Source: UBA4742 sp963773335
GTDB lineage: Bacteria > Actinomycetota > Acidimicrobiia > Acidimicrobiales > Acidimicrobilacustridaceae
Assembly: GCA_963773335.1 (NCBI GenBank)
Contig: CAVZAT010000006.1
Location: 577,801 to 641,800, forward strand
Direction: 5' to 3'
DNA length: 64,000 nucleotides
The position numbers were made by a program, and so were the translations under genes. The notes below the pieces were generated by a model. The model saw only the letters and a program-made list of their open reading frames with translations. It was not told the DNA's origin and ran no database searches. This document shows, piece after piece, positions 37,088-47,755 of the stretch. The number at the start of each line of letters is the position of its first letter. The first letter of the stretch is position 1.

Positions 37088-37912
37088 TCAGCCGCCGGCC
37101 TCCTCGAGGGCCCGGCGCACCAGCACCCGGGCCAGGTGACTGCGGAACTCGACCGACGCGTTGATGTCGGCCTGGGGTTCCGCGTCGTCAACGGCGTGCT
37201 CGGCCGCGTCGCGGGCTGATGCACCGCCGACCAGCGCGTCCACCACCCCCTGGGCGAAGATCGGGGTGGATCCCATGTTGACCAGGGCCACACCCGACGA
37301 CCCGTTGTTGGCCACCGCTGCCACTCCCACGATGGCCCAGTCCTGGGCTCGGCGGTTGAACTTCTGGAAGGACCAGCCGGCACCCGCCACCTTGGGCAGG
37401 CGGATCTCGGTGAGCAGCTCGTCAGGCTCGAGGGCCGACTCCAGGAAGCCCCGGTAGAAGTCGCGGGCGGCGATCTCCCGTTCGCCGGCCGGTCCCCGTG
37501 CCACCAGTGTGGCGCCGAGGGCCAGCACCACCGCGGGCAGGTCGGAGGCGGGATCGGCGTGGGCCAGGGAGCCGCCGATGGTGCCGCGATGGCGCACCTG
37601 GGGGTCACCCACCTGTCCGGCGGCGTGAGCCAGGATCGGCACCTGCTCGGCCAGCAACGCCGAGGTCTCGAGGTCGCGGTGGCGGGTCAGGGCCCCCACG
37701 GCCACGTGGTCACCGCCGTCGCGGACATAGGACAGATCGCCCAGCCGGCCCACGTCGATGAGCACCGACGGCGAGGCCAGTCGGAGCTTCATCAGGGGGA
37801 GCAGGGAGTGACCACCGGCGATGAGCTTGGCCTCGTCGCCGTGCTCGGAGAGCAGCGAGATGGCCTGGTCGGGGGAGTCGGCCCGGACGTAGTCGAAGGT
37901 GGCGGGGATCAT
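37088..37912 (-). CDS. coxM: Molybdenum hydroxylase FAD-binding subunit (CoxM-like)
   Basis: 274 residues from ATG 37912, overlapping coxL by 4 bp. FAD-binding motifs AKLIAGGHSLLPLMKLRLASP and RHRGTIGGSLAHADPASDLP (TIGGS) are intact, followed by the CO dehydrogenase-type C-terminal domain (QDWAIVGVAAVA). It passes electrons from the 2Fe-2S centres to an acceptor. Third gene of a coxSLM operon read leftwards. Confidence 0.94.
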   Translation of the reverse strand: MIPATFDYVRADSPDQAISLLSEHGDEAKLIAGGHSLLPLMKLRLASPSVLIDVGRLGDLSYVRDGGDHVAVGALTRHRDLETSALLAEQVPILAHAAGQVGDPQVRHRGTIGGSLAHADPASDLPAVVLALGATLVARGPAGEREIAARDFYRGFLESALEPDELLTEIRLPKVAGAGWSFQKFNRRAQDWAIVGVAAVANNGSSGVALVNMGSTPIFAQGVVDALVGGASARDAAEHAVDDAEPQADINASVEFRSHLARVLVRRALEEAGG

Positions 37913-40321
37913 CGGGCTCCTCCGGGGTTCGGGCTGGTCGAGCCGGATCTGGCCGACTGGATCGCGGCCCAGACGTGCTGGGGCGACGCCGGCATGGCGA
38001 CGTTGGTCACCCCGAGGGGGGCCAGGGCGTCGACCACGGCGTTGATGACGGCGGGGGCGGCGCCGATGGTGCCCGCCTCGCCGATGCCCTTGACCCCGAG
38101 GGGGTTGGTGGGGCTGGGGGTGATCGTCGAGCCGGTGGTGATGGCCGGCACGTCCGAGGCTGCCGGCACCAGGTACTCGGCCAGGGTGGAGGTGGTGAGG
38201 TTCCCGTCGGCGTCGTACACCGCTTCCTCGTAGAGGGCCTGGGCCAGGCCCTGCACGACACCGCCGTGCACCTGACCCTCGACGATGAGCGGGTTGATCT
38301 GGTTGCCGCAGTCGTCGACCGCCACGTAGCTGACCACCTCCACCGCGCCCGTCTCCTCGTCGACCTCGACCACGCAGATGTGGGTGCCGAACGGCCAGGA
38401 GAAGTTGGGTGGGTCGTAGGTGACGTGGGCCTCGAGGTTCGGCTCGACCCCGTCGGGCAGGTTGTGGGCGGTGAAGGCCTCGAAGGCCACCGCGGCCAGG
38501 GGCAGGCTGTGGTCCGGGGAGCCCCGGACGCTGAAGGTGCCGGCCTCGAACTCGAGGTCTTCGGGGGCGGCTTCCATCAGGTGGGCGGCGATGAGCCGGG
38601 CCTTGTCGATGACTTTGTCGATGGCCTGGTAGATGGCCACGCCGCCCACGGCCAGCGAGCGCGAACCGTAGGTGTCCATCCCCAGCGGGCTGATGGCCGT
38701 GTCGCTGTGGAGCACCTCGACGTCGGCCGGGTCGACGCCCAGCCGGTCGGCCACGATCATGGACCAGGAGGTCTCGTGGCCCTGCCCGTGCGGGGTGGCG
38801 CCCGTGATGACCTGCACCTTGTTGGTGGGAGTGACCCGAACCGTGGCCGACTCCCAGCCACCGGCGGTGTAGTTGAGCGAGGCCAGCACCCGCGACGGCG
38901 CCAGGCCGCACATCTCGAAGTAGGACGAGACGCCGATGCCCAGGTGCACGGTTTCCCCGGCGGCGCGGCGCCTCGCCTGCTCGGCCCGCCGGGCGTCGTA
39001 GTCGACCATCTCGAGCGCCTTGGTCAGGGCGGCGTCGTGGTCGCCCGAGTCGTAGGTCAAACCGGTCATGGCGGTATAGGGGAACTGGTCGGCCCGGATG
39101 AAGTTGCGCCGGCGCAGCTCGACCGGGTCGATGCCCGAAACCTGGGACAGGCGGTCCATGGCCCGCTCGATGGCGTAGGTGGCCTCGGGACGGCCGGCGC
39201 CCCGGTAGGCGTCGGTTGGCGTCATGGTGGTGAAGACGCCCCTGCAGCGGAACGAGTAGGCCTCGGGCAGGTCGTACACCCCGGCGTAGAGGAACGCGCC
39301 GAGCAGCGGGATGCCGGGGGTGATCAGCTGCAGGTAGCCCCCCATGTCGCCGACCAGCTCGACCCGCACGGCAGTGAGGTGGCCGTCGGCGTCGGCGGCC
39401 AGCTCGATGTCCTGGATCTGGCCGCGACCCTGGATGGTGGCCTGGGCGTTCTCGGTGCGCTCCTCGACCCATCGCACCGGGGTCCGGTGCATCTGCGAGA
39501 GCGTCACGCAGAGCAGTTCCTCGGCGTACACGTCCAGCTTGGAGCCGAACCCGCCACCCACCGAGGGCGCGACCACGCGGATCTGCTGCTCGGGGATCCC
39601 GAGCGTGAGCGCGACCATGACCTTCAGGATGTGGGGGATCTGGGTGGCGCTGTAGATGGTGAGGTCTCCGCCGAAGGGCTGGGGGACCGCGGCGCAGGCC
39701 CGGGGTTCCATGGCCATGGGGATGAGGCGCTGTTGGACGTAGCGCTCCTTGACCGTGAAGGTGGCGTCGGCAAAGGCACGTTCGACCGCGTCGGCGCCGA
39801 GGACGAGCTCCCAGGTGTAAGAGGTGTTCGTGCCGAGAGCGGGGTGGACGAGCACCTCGTCGGCCAGTGCCGCTTCCAGGTCGACGACGGCCGGCAGCGG
39901 CGCGTAGTCCACCACGATGGCCTCGAGGGCGTCGTGGGCCTGGGCCTCGGTGCGGGCCAGCACGACCGCCACGGCGTCACCCACGTAGTTCACCTGGTCG
40001 ACGGCCACGGGGAAGTGGGGCGGGTTCAACATGTCCTCGGTCACCGCCCAGGCACACGGCATGGGTGTGGCCCAGCGCTCCTGGAGGTCGGCGCCGGTGT
40101 GCGCGGCCACCACGCCGGGCGCGGCCAGGGCCCCGGACAGGTCGATGGAGGTGATGCGGGCGTGGGCGTAGGGGCTGCGCAGGACGGCCAGGTGCAGGGC
40201 ACCGGGGATGGTCAGGTCCGCGGTGTACTTCGCCTCGCCGGTGAGCAGGCGGGCATCCTCGCGCCGCAACATCGCGCGTGCCGATGACGCCGCCGGCCGG
40301 AGGTGACTCGACGGTGGTCAT
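37909..40321 (-). CDS. coxL: Molybdenum hydroxylase large subunit (CoxL/aldehyde or xanthine dehydrogenase-like), one frameshift
   Basis: About 803 residues from ATG 40321 (MTTVESPPAGGVIGTR); an extra base near 40273 separates this N-terminus from MLRREDARLLTGEAKYTADL. Molybdopterin-binding stretches VVAPSVGGGFGSKLDVYAEE, PTDAYRGAGRPEATYAIERAMD, GATPHGQGHETSWSMI and the near-C-terminal GVKGIGEAGTIGA are present. AYRGAGRPE, instead of AYRCSFR of true CO dehydrogenases, marks a form II/other hydroxylase, so the substrate is probably an aldehyde or heterocycle. Overlaps both neighbours by 4 bp. Confidence 0.92.
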
Positions 40322-40806
40322 GCCGAGACCACCTCTGCGGGCGCGGCCAGCTCATCGCTGGCGCAGGCCAGCACGGCCTTCACGATGTTGTGGTAGCCGG
40401 TGCAGCGGCACAGGTTGCCCTCCAGGCCCAGCCGCACCTCGCGCTCGGTTGGGTGGGGGTTCTCGTCGAGCAGGCTGACCGCGGCCATGACCATGCCCGG
40501 TGTGCAGTAGCCGCACTGCAGGCCGTGACACTGGCGAAACGCCTCCTGCATGGGGTGGAGCTGATCGCCGTCGGCCAAGCCCTCGATCGTGGTGATGCGC
40601 TGACCGTCGGCCTGAACGGCCAGCACGGTGCACGACTTCACCGACTCGCCGTCGATGTGGACCGTGCACGCACCGCACGACGACGTGTCGCAGCCGATGT
40701 TGGTGCCCGTGAGATCCAGTTCGTCGCGCAGGTAGTGGACCAGCAACGTGCGAGGTTCGACCTCGTCGTGGTGCTCGATCCCGTTGACAGTGGTCGTGAT
40801 CTCCAT
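40318..40806 (-). CDS. coxS: Molybdenum hydroxylase 2Fe-2S subunit (CoxS-like)
   Basis: 162 residues from ATG 40806. The plant-type 2Fe-2S motif GCDTSSCGACTVHIDG and the second cluster GLQCGYCTPGMVMAA...GNLCRCTGYHNIVKAV are complete. Receives electrons from the Mo site and hands them to the FAD subunit. First gene of the operon; the 220 bp upstream (40807-41026) hold no gene. Confidence 0.96.
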   Translation of the reverse strand: MEITTTVNGIEHHDEVEPRTLLVHYLRDELDLTGTNIGCDTSSCGACTVHIDGESVKSCTVLAVQADGQRITTIEGLADGDQLHPMQEAFRQCHGLQCGYCTPGMVMAAVSLLDENPHPTEREVRLGLEGNLCRCTGYHNIVKAVLACASDELAAPAEVVSA

Positions 40807-41026
40807 CCGACACCCCCGGTCGCGTCACACAGGTCGTGCCGCCACCTTAGGCACGCGAGGCAGGGGTGTGCGTGGCCGAACCGCTCAGTTGCGGTGCTGG
40901 CAGTGGATCAGGACGAATCCCAGGCTCAGCACACCGATGGCCGCCTCGGACCGGAGCAGCCGTGTCCCGTGCCCCCGTCGCTCGGCAGGTCCGTTCGGCA
41001 CATCCCGAGCAACCGGCCGTGCGAGC

Positions 41027-42340
41027 TCAAGGCGAGACCTCCACGTGAGAACCGTCCAGCGTCACGATCACCTCGGCGAAGGGGAGCAGCTGGGGCCGCC
41101 CGACGACGTAACCCTGGCCGAAGGCGACGCCCAGTTGCCGCAGGGCGTCGAACTCGTCGACCGTCTCGATGCCCACCGCGATCAGTTCGGCGCCGATCTC
41201 GGCTGCGAAGTGGACCAGCGCCCGAGCCATCGCCCGACGGGCGGGATCGCGGTCGATCCCTCGCACCAGATGGAGATCGAGCTTGATGAGCTCCGGCGCG
41301 AGCTGGAGGGTGTGGCTGAGGCCGCTGAACCCGCTCCCGTTGTCGTCGACCGCGAACCGCGCGCCTTGGCGGCGCAGGGCGCCCATGGCGTCGGTGATGG
41401 GCTGGTAGTCGGTGATGGACTCCCGGGCGGTGAGCTCGATCACGACTGGACGATCGGCGACGGCGGCCAAGATGTTCGGCAGCGCCGGAGACCGCAGCGT
41501 CGATGGCGAGAGGTTCAGCGACAGGAAGGCGTCGTCGGGGAGATCCGCGGCGTGGTCGATGGCGATGGCGATGGCGGCTAGCTCGATTCGGGTGCCCAGT
41601 CCGATCTCGGTCGCCTCGGCGAACCACTCGCCGGGTGGGCGATACGGGATCGTGTCGAAGCGAGCAAGTGCTTCGGCACCTGCGATCCGGCCCGATCCCA
41701 GGGCGACGATCGGTTGGTACACCGCGGTGACCCGGCGCTCGACGTCGTCGAGCAGGGCGGTCACCTGGCGCTGACGGAGCTGCGCTTCCATCTCCGCCGC
41801 GGCCTGGCCCTCCAGCACGGCCTCGAGTTGGCGGGCGTGGCGTTGGAGCTCCTGTTGGCGGCGTCGGATCAAGATGAGGTTGCGCACGCGCAGCAGGGTC
41901 TCGGTCAGGAAGTAGGGCTTGGTCAGGCAGTCGGCGGCGCCCAGACTGAGTGCGCGCTCTCGGGTGGCCCTCGCGGGGTCGCCTGTCACGACGAGCACCG
42001 GCAGGTAGGCCTCGGTACGCATCGCCGAGATCTGGCGGAGGATCTCGAATCCGTCGGGGTTGGGGATGTTCAGGTCGAGCAACACGACATCGGGCTCGAA
42101 GCTGCGCACCCGGCGTACGGCATCCCACGAATCCGTCACCCGGTCGACCTGTCGGTAGCCGGCGCTGGCGAGCAACCGCGTCAGCAACGTCGTGTTGAGG
42201 GGGTCGTCGTCGACCACGAGCACGCGGGCGTCGATGTCGGTGTCTGGGCGCATGCGGAGCGCCGCATCGTCGGGACGCTCCGCCGTGATCGCGTGGACCC
42301 CGCGACCCCGTCTGGCCGGGTGGTGGATCATGGCCGGCAC
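41027..42340 (-). CDS. REC-EAL response regulator, probably degenerate phosphodiesterase
   Basis: 437 residues. N-terminal receiver (about 35-155): RVLVVDDDP, phospho-acceptor VVLLDLNIPNPDG, LVVTGD and the conserved Lys in CLTKPYF. A coiled linker follows, then an EAL domain (about 205-425). Catalytic positions are partly altered: GAEALARF and SLNLSP are kept, but the expected ELTE reads ELTARE, DDFG reads DDNG and AEGVE reads AVGIE, losing a metal-binding Glu. It may bind rather than cleave cyclic-di-GMP. Overlaps the upstream EAL gene by 13 bp. Confidence 0.88.
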   Translation of the reverse strand: MPAMIHHPARRGRGVHAITAERPDDAALRMRPDTDIDARVLVVDDDPLNTTLLTRLLASAGYRQVDRVTDSWDAVRRVRSFEPDVVLLDLNIPNPDGFEILRQISAMRTEAYLPVLVVTGDPARATRERALSLGAADCLTKPYFLTETLLRVRNLILIRRRQQELQRHARQLEAVLEGQAAAEMEAQLRQRQVTALLDDVERRVTAVYQPIVALGSGRIAGAEALARFDTIPYRPPGEWFAEATEIGLGTRIELAAIAIAIDHAADLPDDAFLSLNLSPSTLRSPALPNILAAVADRPVVIELTARESITDYQPITDAMGALRRQGARFAVDDNGSGFSGLSHTLQLAPELIKLDLHLVRGIDRDPARRAMARALVHFAAEIGAELIAVGIETVDEFDALRQLGVAFGQGYVVGRPQLLPFAEVIVTLDGSHVEVSP

Positions 42341-43590
42341 CGGTCGACCATCTGGCGGACGACGGGCAGGAACTGCATCTTCGAGATGCAGGCGGCGGCC
42401 CCCGATTCAAGGGCTGCGGCGGCAACATCCGCGGTGACCAGCCCGCTGACCACCACCACCTGCGTGTCGGGCGACAGCTGGCGGATCTCGTCCAGGGCGT
42501 CGAGGCCGGTGCGCCCTGGTAGCTCCACGTCGAGGATGACCAGGTCGATGGGGCCTGCGCTGAGGGCAGTGATGCACGACGCCGCATCCTCGACCTCGAT
42601 GGCCTGGGCGTTCAGGCTTGTTAGGGCCCGTCGATACAACCTGCGGATGCTGGGGTCGTCGTCACAGACGACGACCTGCACCGGTGAGGCGGTGTCGGCG
42701 TCGTCTCGGTTCACCCAGGTTTCGAGCAGGTCCTCTGTGCCGGCCAGGAACGTTGCGGGCGGCAGGGGACGGCTGAACAGGTAGCCCTGCGCCTGCGCGC
42801 AGCCGAGCGCCTCGAGCTGCTGGAGCTGGGCCTCCGTCTCCACGCCTTCGGCGATCTGGTTGAATCCCAGGGCGGCGGCCAGCGCGATGATGGCAGCGAC
42901 GATCGACACCTCCCGGGGGTCGTCGTTCAGGTCCTCCACGAAGGAACGGTCGATCTTGAGGGTGCTGACCGGAAGCCATTTCAGGTAGGCCAGCGAGGAG
43001 AAGCCGGTGCCGAAGTCGTCGATGCTCAGGCCGACACCGAGGGCGGCCAGCTGATCGAGCACGGCCAACGACGGCTCCAGATCTGACATCACCACTGATT
43101 CGGTGATCTCCAGATCGAGGCATTCGGCGTGAAGCCCCGATCGTTCCAGCACGGCCTTGACCTGGCGGGGCAGCGATGGGGTCATCTGTCGGGCCGAGAG
43201 GTTCACGGCCACCCGGAGGTCGGCCAGGGCGGGAACGCTCAGCTGCCAGGCACGCACCTGGGTGCACGCGGTCTCGAGCACCCACTGACCGAGCTCCACG
43301 ATGAATCCGGACTGCTCGGCGGCGGGGATGAACTCGACCGGGGGGACCAGCCCCCGCTCGGGGTGGGCCCAACGAACCAGCGCCTCCACCGCCACCAGAC
43401 GGTGGCCGGGGAGCGAGACGACCGGCTGGTAGTGAACCTCGAACTGGTCGGCGTCGAGCGCCTCTCGGAGCTGGTCTCCGTGCCTGTGCAGGCCTTGCAC
43501 ACGGGCAACCCGGTCGATGGTCGCCAGGTCACCCAGGTGGGTCTCGAACCGTTCGGTTCGCTCGGTTCGCTTCGTTCGATCCGTGGCCAT
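42328..43590 (-). CDS. EAL-REC protein, cyclic-di-GMP phosphodiesterase
   Basis: 420 residues from ATG 43590 (MATDRTKRTERTERFETH; open upstream to 43776). The EAL domain (about 35-285) has all motifs: VEALVRW, NLSARQ, DLEITESVVM, DDFGTGFSSLAYLK, LKIDRSFV, AEGVET, so it should hydrolyse cyclic-di-GMP. The C-terminal receiver (about 300-420) has VCDDDPSIRR, VILDVELPGRTG and ISKMQF. Domain order is the mirror image of the next gene. Divergent from the OmpR-type regulator. Confidence 0.92.
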   Translation of the reverse strand: MATDRTKRTERTERFETHLGDLATIDRVARVQGLHRHGDQLREALDADQFEVHYQPVVSLPGHRLVAVEALVRWAHPERGLVPPVEFIPAAEQSGFIVELGQWVLETACTQVRAWQLSVPALADLRVAVNLSARQMTPSLPRQVKAVLERSGLHAECLDLEITESVVMSDLEPSLAVLDQLAALGVGLSIDDFGTGFSSLAYLKWLPVSTLKIDRSFVEDLNDDPREVSIVAAIIALAAALGFNQIAEGVETEAQLQQLEALGCAQAQGYLFSRPLPPATFLAGTEDLLETWVNRDDADTASPVQVVVCDDDPSIRRLYRRALTSLNAQAIEVEDAASCITALSAGPIDLVILDVELPGRTGLDALDEIRQLSPDTQVVVVSGLVTADVAAAALESGAAACISKMQFLPVVRQMVDRCRP

Positions 43591-43763
43591 GTCTGGCTCG
43601 CCCTTCCATCCGGCGTCGAGACCGCGTGTCTCGAAGCCTTCCCTCATGATCAGCGTCGACGTCGAGCCGTGAGGAACTTGTAGGGATGTAGCGAGCTGGC
43701 ATAAATAGGTTGTGAATAGGGTCGCTGAGGTCATGTTCGGGGGCGACCAGCCGATGGGCACTG

Positions 43764-44495
43764 ATGGCGAGGGCATTGGTCGTGGACGACGAGCCCCAGA
43801 TCGGGCGCGCCGTGCTCCGTTGCCTGGTGGCCGACCACATCGAGGTGGATGTGGCGGAGACCGGGGCCCAGGCCCTGTCCATGGCCGCGTCGGCCTGGCC
43901 AGACCTCGCCATCGTCGACCTCGGCCTCCCGGATCTGGACGGGATCGAGCTCATCCGCGAGCTGCGCGAGTGGTCTGACCTGGCGGTGATCGTGCTCTCC
44001 GGCAGGGGTAGGGAGGCCACCAAGGTCGAGGCCTTCCGAGCCGGAGCCGACGACTACATCACCAAGCCCTTCGGGTTGGCCGAGCTGCGCGCGCGGGTCC
44101 AGGCGGTGCTGCGTCGGTCGATGGCCGACCGGGGCGACGAGAAGCTGGTGTTCGGGCCGCTCGAGGTGGATCACGAGGCCCAGTCGGTTCACCTGGAAGG
44201 CCAACCCCTCCATCTGACCCACACCGAGTACGGGCTGCTACGCGCCCTGGTGGACCACCCGGGAAAGCTGCTCACGCACTGGTGGCTGCTCGATCGGGTC
44301 TGGGGAAGGGGGGTGGGTGAGGCCGGTCGCCAATACCTACGGGTCTATGTCCGCCAGCTTCGCTCGAAGCTCCACGACGACGCCAAGGATCCCCGATACA
44401 TCCTGACCGAGCCCGGGATCGGCTACCGGTGGATCGCCGAGCCGACGGTCCGGCCTGACGACCGATCACCCGGTCGGTTCCACTCACCGGGGTGA
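43764..44495 (+). CDS. OmpR/KdpE-family response regulator
   Basis: 243 residues from ATG 43764. The receiver has DDEP, Asp in AIVDLGLPDLDG, VIVLSGRG and the Lys in YITKPFG. The C-terminal winged helix (about 130-228) contains HLTHTEYGLLRALVDHPGKLLTH, VWGRG, RVYVRQLRSKL and GIGYRW. It regulates transcription on phosphorylation, most plausibly by the hybrid kinase encoded next. Confidence 0.95.
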   Translation: MARALVVDDEPQIGRAVLRCLVADHIEVDVAETGAQALSMAASAWPDLAIVDLGLPDLDGIELIRELREWSDLAVIVLSGRGREATKVEAFRAGADDYITKPFGLAELRARVQAVLRRSMADRGDEKLVFGPLEVDHEAQSVHLEGQPLHLTHTEYGLLRALVDHPGKLLTHWWLLDRVWGRGVGEAGRQYLRVYVRQLRSKLHDDAKDPRYILTEPGIGYRWIAEPTVRPDDRSPGRFHSPG

Positions 44496-44637
44496 TCGGC
44501 GCAGCCTGAGGTCGGCCACCGCAACCCGCGGCGGTGTCGCCGCCGGATGGTTAGCCTGGCCAGGCAGGAACAGTTCGAGCGCCTTCTCCGGTGGGAGGTC
44601 GAATGCGCGACGACGAGCGGTTCTCCTGGGGCAAAAC

Positions 44638-46873
44638 GTGACCGAAGAAGGCCTCTATCAGCGCCTGTTCGAGGCCGCGCCGGCTGCCACCCTGGGCGTA
44701 GGGGTCGATGGCCTGATCGTGCTGGTCAACGACGCGAGCTGAGACCCTGTTCGGCTACCCCCGCGACCAGCTCGTGGGACGATCCATCGACTTGCTCGTC
44801 CCCCACGCCTCTCGGGATGTTCACTTGTTTGACCGGGCGCGATTCATGACCGACCCCCGGACCAGACCGATGGGGGGCGACCGGGTCGTGGCCGGGCGGC
44901 GGCGCGATGGCACCACTTTCTCGGCCGAGGTCGTCCTGACCCCGGTGGAAACCGACGAGGGCCTGCTGGTCACCGCCTCGGTGATCGATGTCAGCGAGCG
45001 CAAGCGGATCGGGGTGCTGTTCCGGGAACTGCTGGAGGCCGGTCCCGACGCAATCGTCGGCGTCGGGGAGGACGGACGGATCTCGTTGGTCAACGCCCAG
45101 ACCGAGGCGCTCTTCGGCTACGGCCGCGATGAGCTGGTCGGCCAGCCCGTGGAGATGCTGGTGCCCGAGGCGGATCGGGCCGCTCACCTGGCCCACCGGG
45201 CCGAGTATCTGAACGATCCGCAGACCCGGCCCATGGGCGCCGGGATGGAGTTGGCCGGCCGTCGGCACGACGGCAGCGAGTTCCCGGCCGAGATCTCCCT
45301 GTCGGCCATCAAGACGGACACCGGTGTGCTGGTGTCGGCTGCCGTGCGAGACGGTACCGAGCGCAAGCAGGCCGCCATCGTCGACTCGTCACGCGACCCG
45401 ATCATCTCCACCGACCCCATCGGCGTCATCACCAGCTGGAACCGGGGCGCCGCCTCGGTCTACGGCTACGAGGCCGACGAGATCATCGGTCGGCTGGTCA
45501 GCGTCTTGATGACACCGGAGACCTGGGCCGACGAGCAGTTCGGCTACGACGCGGCAGCGAGCGGCCAGCCGGTTGCGGAGTTCGAAACCGAGCACCTGAC
45601 GGCCGACGGCTCGACGGTCCACATGGTCTGCACGCTGTCGCCCATCATCGACGCCAACGGAGCCATCGTCGGCGTGTCCACCTTCGAGCGCGACGTCACC
45701 GAGCGCATCGAGGCGGAGGCGGAACGCCAGGCCCTCGAGGATCGGCTCCATCAATCGGAGCGGCTCGAGAGCCTCGGCCAGCTCGCCGGTGGGGTGGCCC
45801 ACGACTTCAACAACCTGCTGTCGGTGATCCTCAACTACGCGAACTTCGTGGCCGAGGAGCTCGATGTGGACGATCCGGCCAGAGCCGACGTGGACGAGAT
45901 CTGTCTGGCGGCGGAACGAGCGGCCCGGCTGACGCGACAGCTGCTCATCTTCGGACGTCGGGAAACGGCCATACCCGAGTTGCTGGACCTGAACCTGGTG
46001 CTGGCCGACGTCCACACGCTGCTCTCGCGAACCTTGGGCGAACACATCGAGTTCCTGGTGCACCCGGCCGAGGGCGAGCCGTTGGTGCTGGCTGACCGCG
46101 GCCAGATCGAACAGGTCTTGGTGAACCTGGCCGTGAACTCGCGGGACGCCATGCCCGACGGCGGCATCCTGACCATCGAGGTCGGGCGGGTGGAGCTCGA
46201 CCAGCACGCGGTCGCCGTCCGACCCGAACTGCGGCCCGGCCAATACCTCCTGCTCACCGTGAGCGACACCGGAGTGGGGATGTCCCAGGAGGTCATCGAC
46301 CACGCCTTCGAGCCCTTCTACACGACCAAGCCGAAGGGAGAGGGAACGGGATTGGGACTGGCCACGGTCTACGGGATCGTCAGCGAGTCCGGGGGCGCGG
46401 TCACCATCTACTCGGAGCACGCGATCGGGACCACTGTCCGGGTGTATCTCCTCCCTGCGGGTGCCGACGCGGAGCCCGACGTTGCGATGGCGTCGCCGCC
46501 ATCACGATCGTCACGGGGCGGAACCATCCTGTTGGTGGAGGACGGAGTGGTGATCCGGCGGGTGACGGCTCGCATCCTGGCCCGCAACGGATACCAGGTC
46601 TTGCAGGCGGGCAGCGGCGCCGAGGCCTTGGAGGTGGCCGCCTCGGCCGTGTTCGACACCCTCCTCACCGACGTGGTGATGCCCCAGATGTCGGGTCCCG
46701 AGCTGGCCGAGCGCATCCGCCAGATGCGGCCCGACATGCGCGTGCTGTTCATGTCCGGCTACAGCCAGGGGATCCTCGGGGCGAGCCAGGGGCTCGGAGA
46801 GGGCGTGGTCCTGCTGGACAAGCCGTTCAGCGAGCAGAGCCTGCTCGACAAGCTCGCCGAGCTGGGTAACTAG
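44638..46873 (+). CDS. PAS-PAS-PAS hybrid sensor histidine kinase with receiver, one frameshift
   Basis: Preferred start GTG 44638 (MTEEGLYQRLFEAAPAATLGVGVDG), with a one-base shift near 44741 inside the first PAS. About 744 residues: three PAS domains (each with LFGY/VYGYEADEIIGR-type motifs), HisKA with phospho-acceptor LAGGVAHDFNNLLSVI, HATPase with NLAVNSRDAMPDGG, DTGVGM and GTGLGLATVYG, then a receiver with VVMPQMSGPELAE. No transmembrane segments, so a cytosolic sensor. It probably pairs with the regulator at 43764. Confidence 0.92.
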
Positions 46874-46936
46874 TCGGGCTGGGTGCCTCGTCGTAACGCC
46901 GCACCGGCGATAGGTCGGGCCATACACTCCGCGCCC

Positions 46937-47587
46937 ATGGCGTTCTCCGGGTGGCCGATGACCGCAATTGACTTCTTCGACGGGCTGGAGGAGGACAACT
47001 CCCGGGAGTACTGGCTGGCCAACCGGGCCACCTACGACCGCGACGTGCGAGCGCCGATGGAGACGTTGCTCGAGGAGCTGGCCGACGAGTTCGGCCACGC
47101 CAAGATCTTCCGCCCCAACCGCGACATCCGGTTCAGCGTCGACAAGTCTCCGTACAAGACGACCATCGCCGCCACCCTCGAAGGGGCCGGATACGTCCAG
47201 CTGTCGGCGGCCGGGCTGGCGGTGGGCGCCGGCATGTACTGGATGGCGTCCGACCAGCTGGCGCGGTTCCGGTTCGCGGTGGCGGCCGAGCGGACCGGAT
47301 CCCAGCTGGAAGCGTTGGTCGCGCAGCAGCGCAGGGCGGGGGTCGAGGTGACCGCCCACGACTCGCTCAAGACGGCCCCGAGGGGCTACCCGAGGGATCA
47401 TCCGCGCATCGAGCTGCTCCGGCTCAAGGGCCTGATCACTTGGCGCGAGTGGGCCGTGGCCCCCTGGCTGGCCACGACCAGGGCGAAGACACGCGTGGTC
47501 GAGTTCCTGCGTGGATCGCGTCCGATCCTCGGATGGCTGGACGCCAATGTCGGCCCCAGCACCCTTCCCGACCCCGCTCGACGCTGA
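46937..47587 (+). CDS. DUF2461 family protein
   Basis: 216 residues from ATG 46937 (MAFSGWPMTAIDFFDGLEEDNSREYW). Signatures IFRPNRDIRFSVDKSPYKT and AGMYWMASDQLARFR match DUF2461, a widespread soluble family of unknown function. Intact. Last gene before tRNA-Val and island 2. Confidence 0.88.
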   Translation: MAFSGWPMTAIDFFDGLEEDNSREYWLANRATYDRDVRAPMETLLEELADEFGHAKIFRPNRDIRFSVDKSPYKTTIAATLEGAGYVQLSAAGLAVGAGMYWMASDQLARFRFAVAAERTGSQLEALVAQQRRAGVEVTAHDSLKTAPRGYPRDHPRIELLRLKGLITWREWAVAPWLATTRAKTRVVEFLRGSRPILGWLDANVGPSTLPDPARR

Positions 47588-47621
47588 GGCGGGGTGGGGC
47601 CAGTAGCCTGGCCAGCTTCCC

Positions 47622-47698
47622 GGGCGCTTAGCTCAGCTGGCTAGAGCACCTCCCTTACAAGGAGGGGGTCGGGGGTTCGAGCCCCTCAGCGCCCACCA
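47622..47698 (+). tRNA. tRNA-Val (TAC)
   Basis: 77 nt including an encoded CCA. Acceptor gggcgct/agcgccc, D arm gctc...gagc, anticodon stem cctcc/ggagg with loop ctTACaa, T arm ggggg-ttcgagc-ccctc. It is the presumed insertion site of island 2. Confidence 0.97.
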
Positions 47699-47755
47699 CG
47701 TCTGACCTGCACTTATGTGGTCAGATCGCGTTCACTCAGAGACCATGACAGGCGA

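Noticed and set aside
37975..40287. Very long open frame (about 770 codons) antisense to the molybdenum hydroxylase large subunit
   Set aside because: It mirrors the high-GC third-codon pattern of coxL; the translation is Gly/Val/His-rich with no domain, while the minus strand encodes a clear enzyme.
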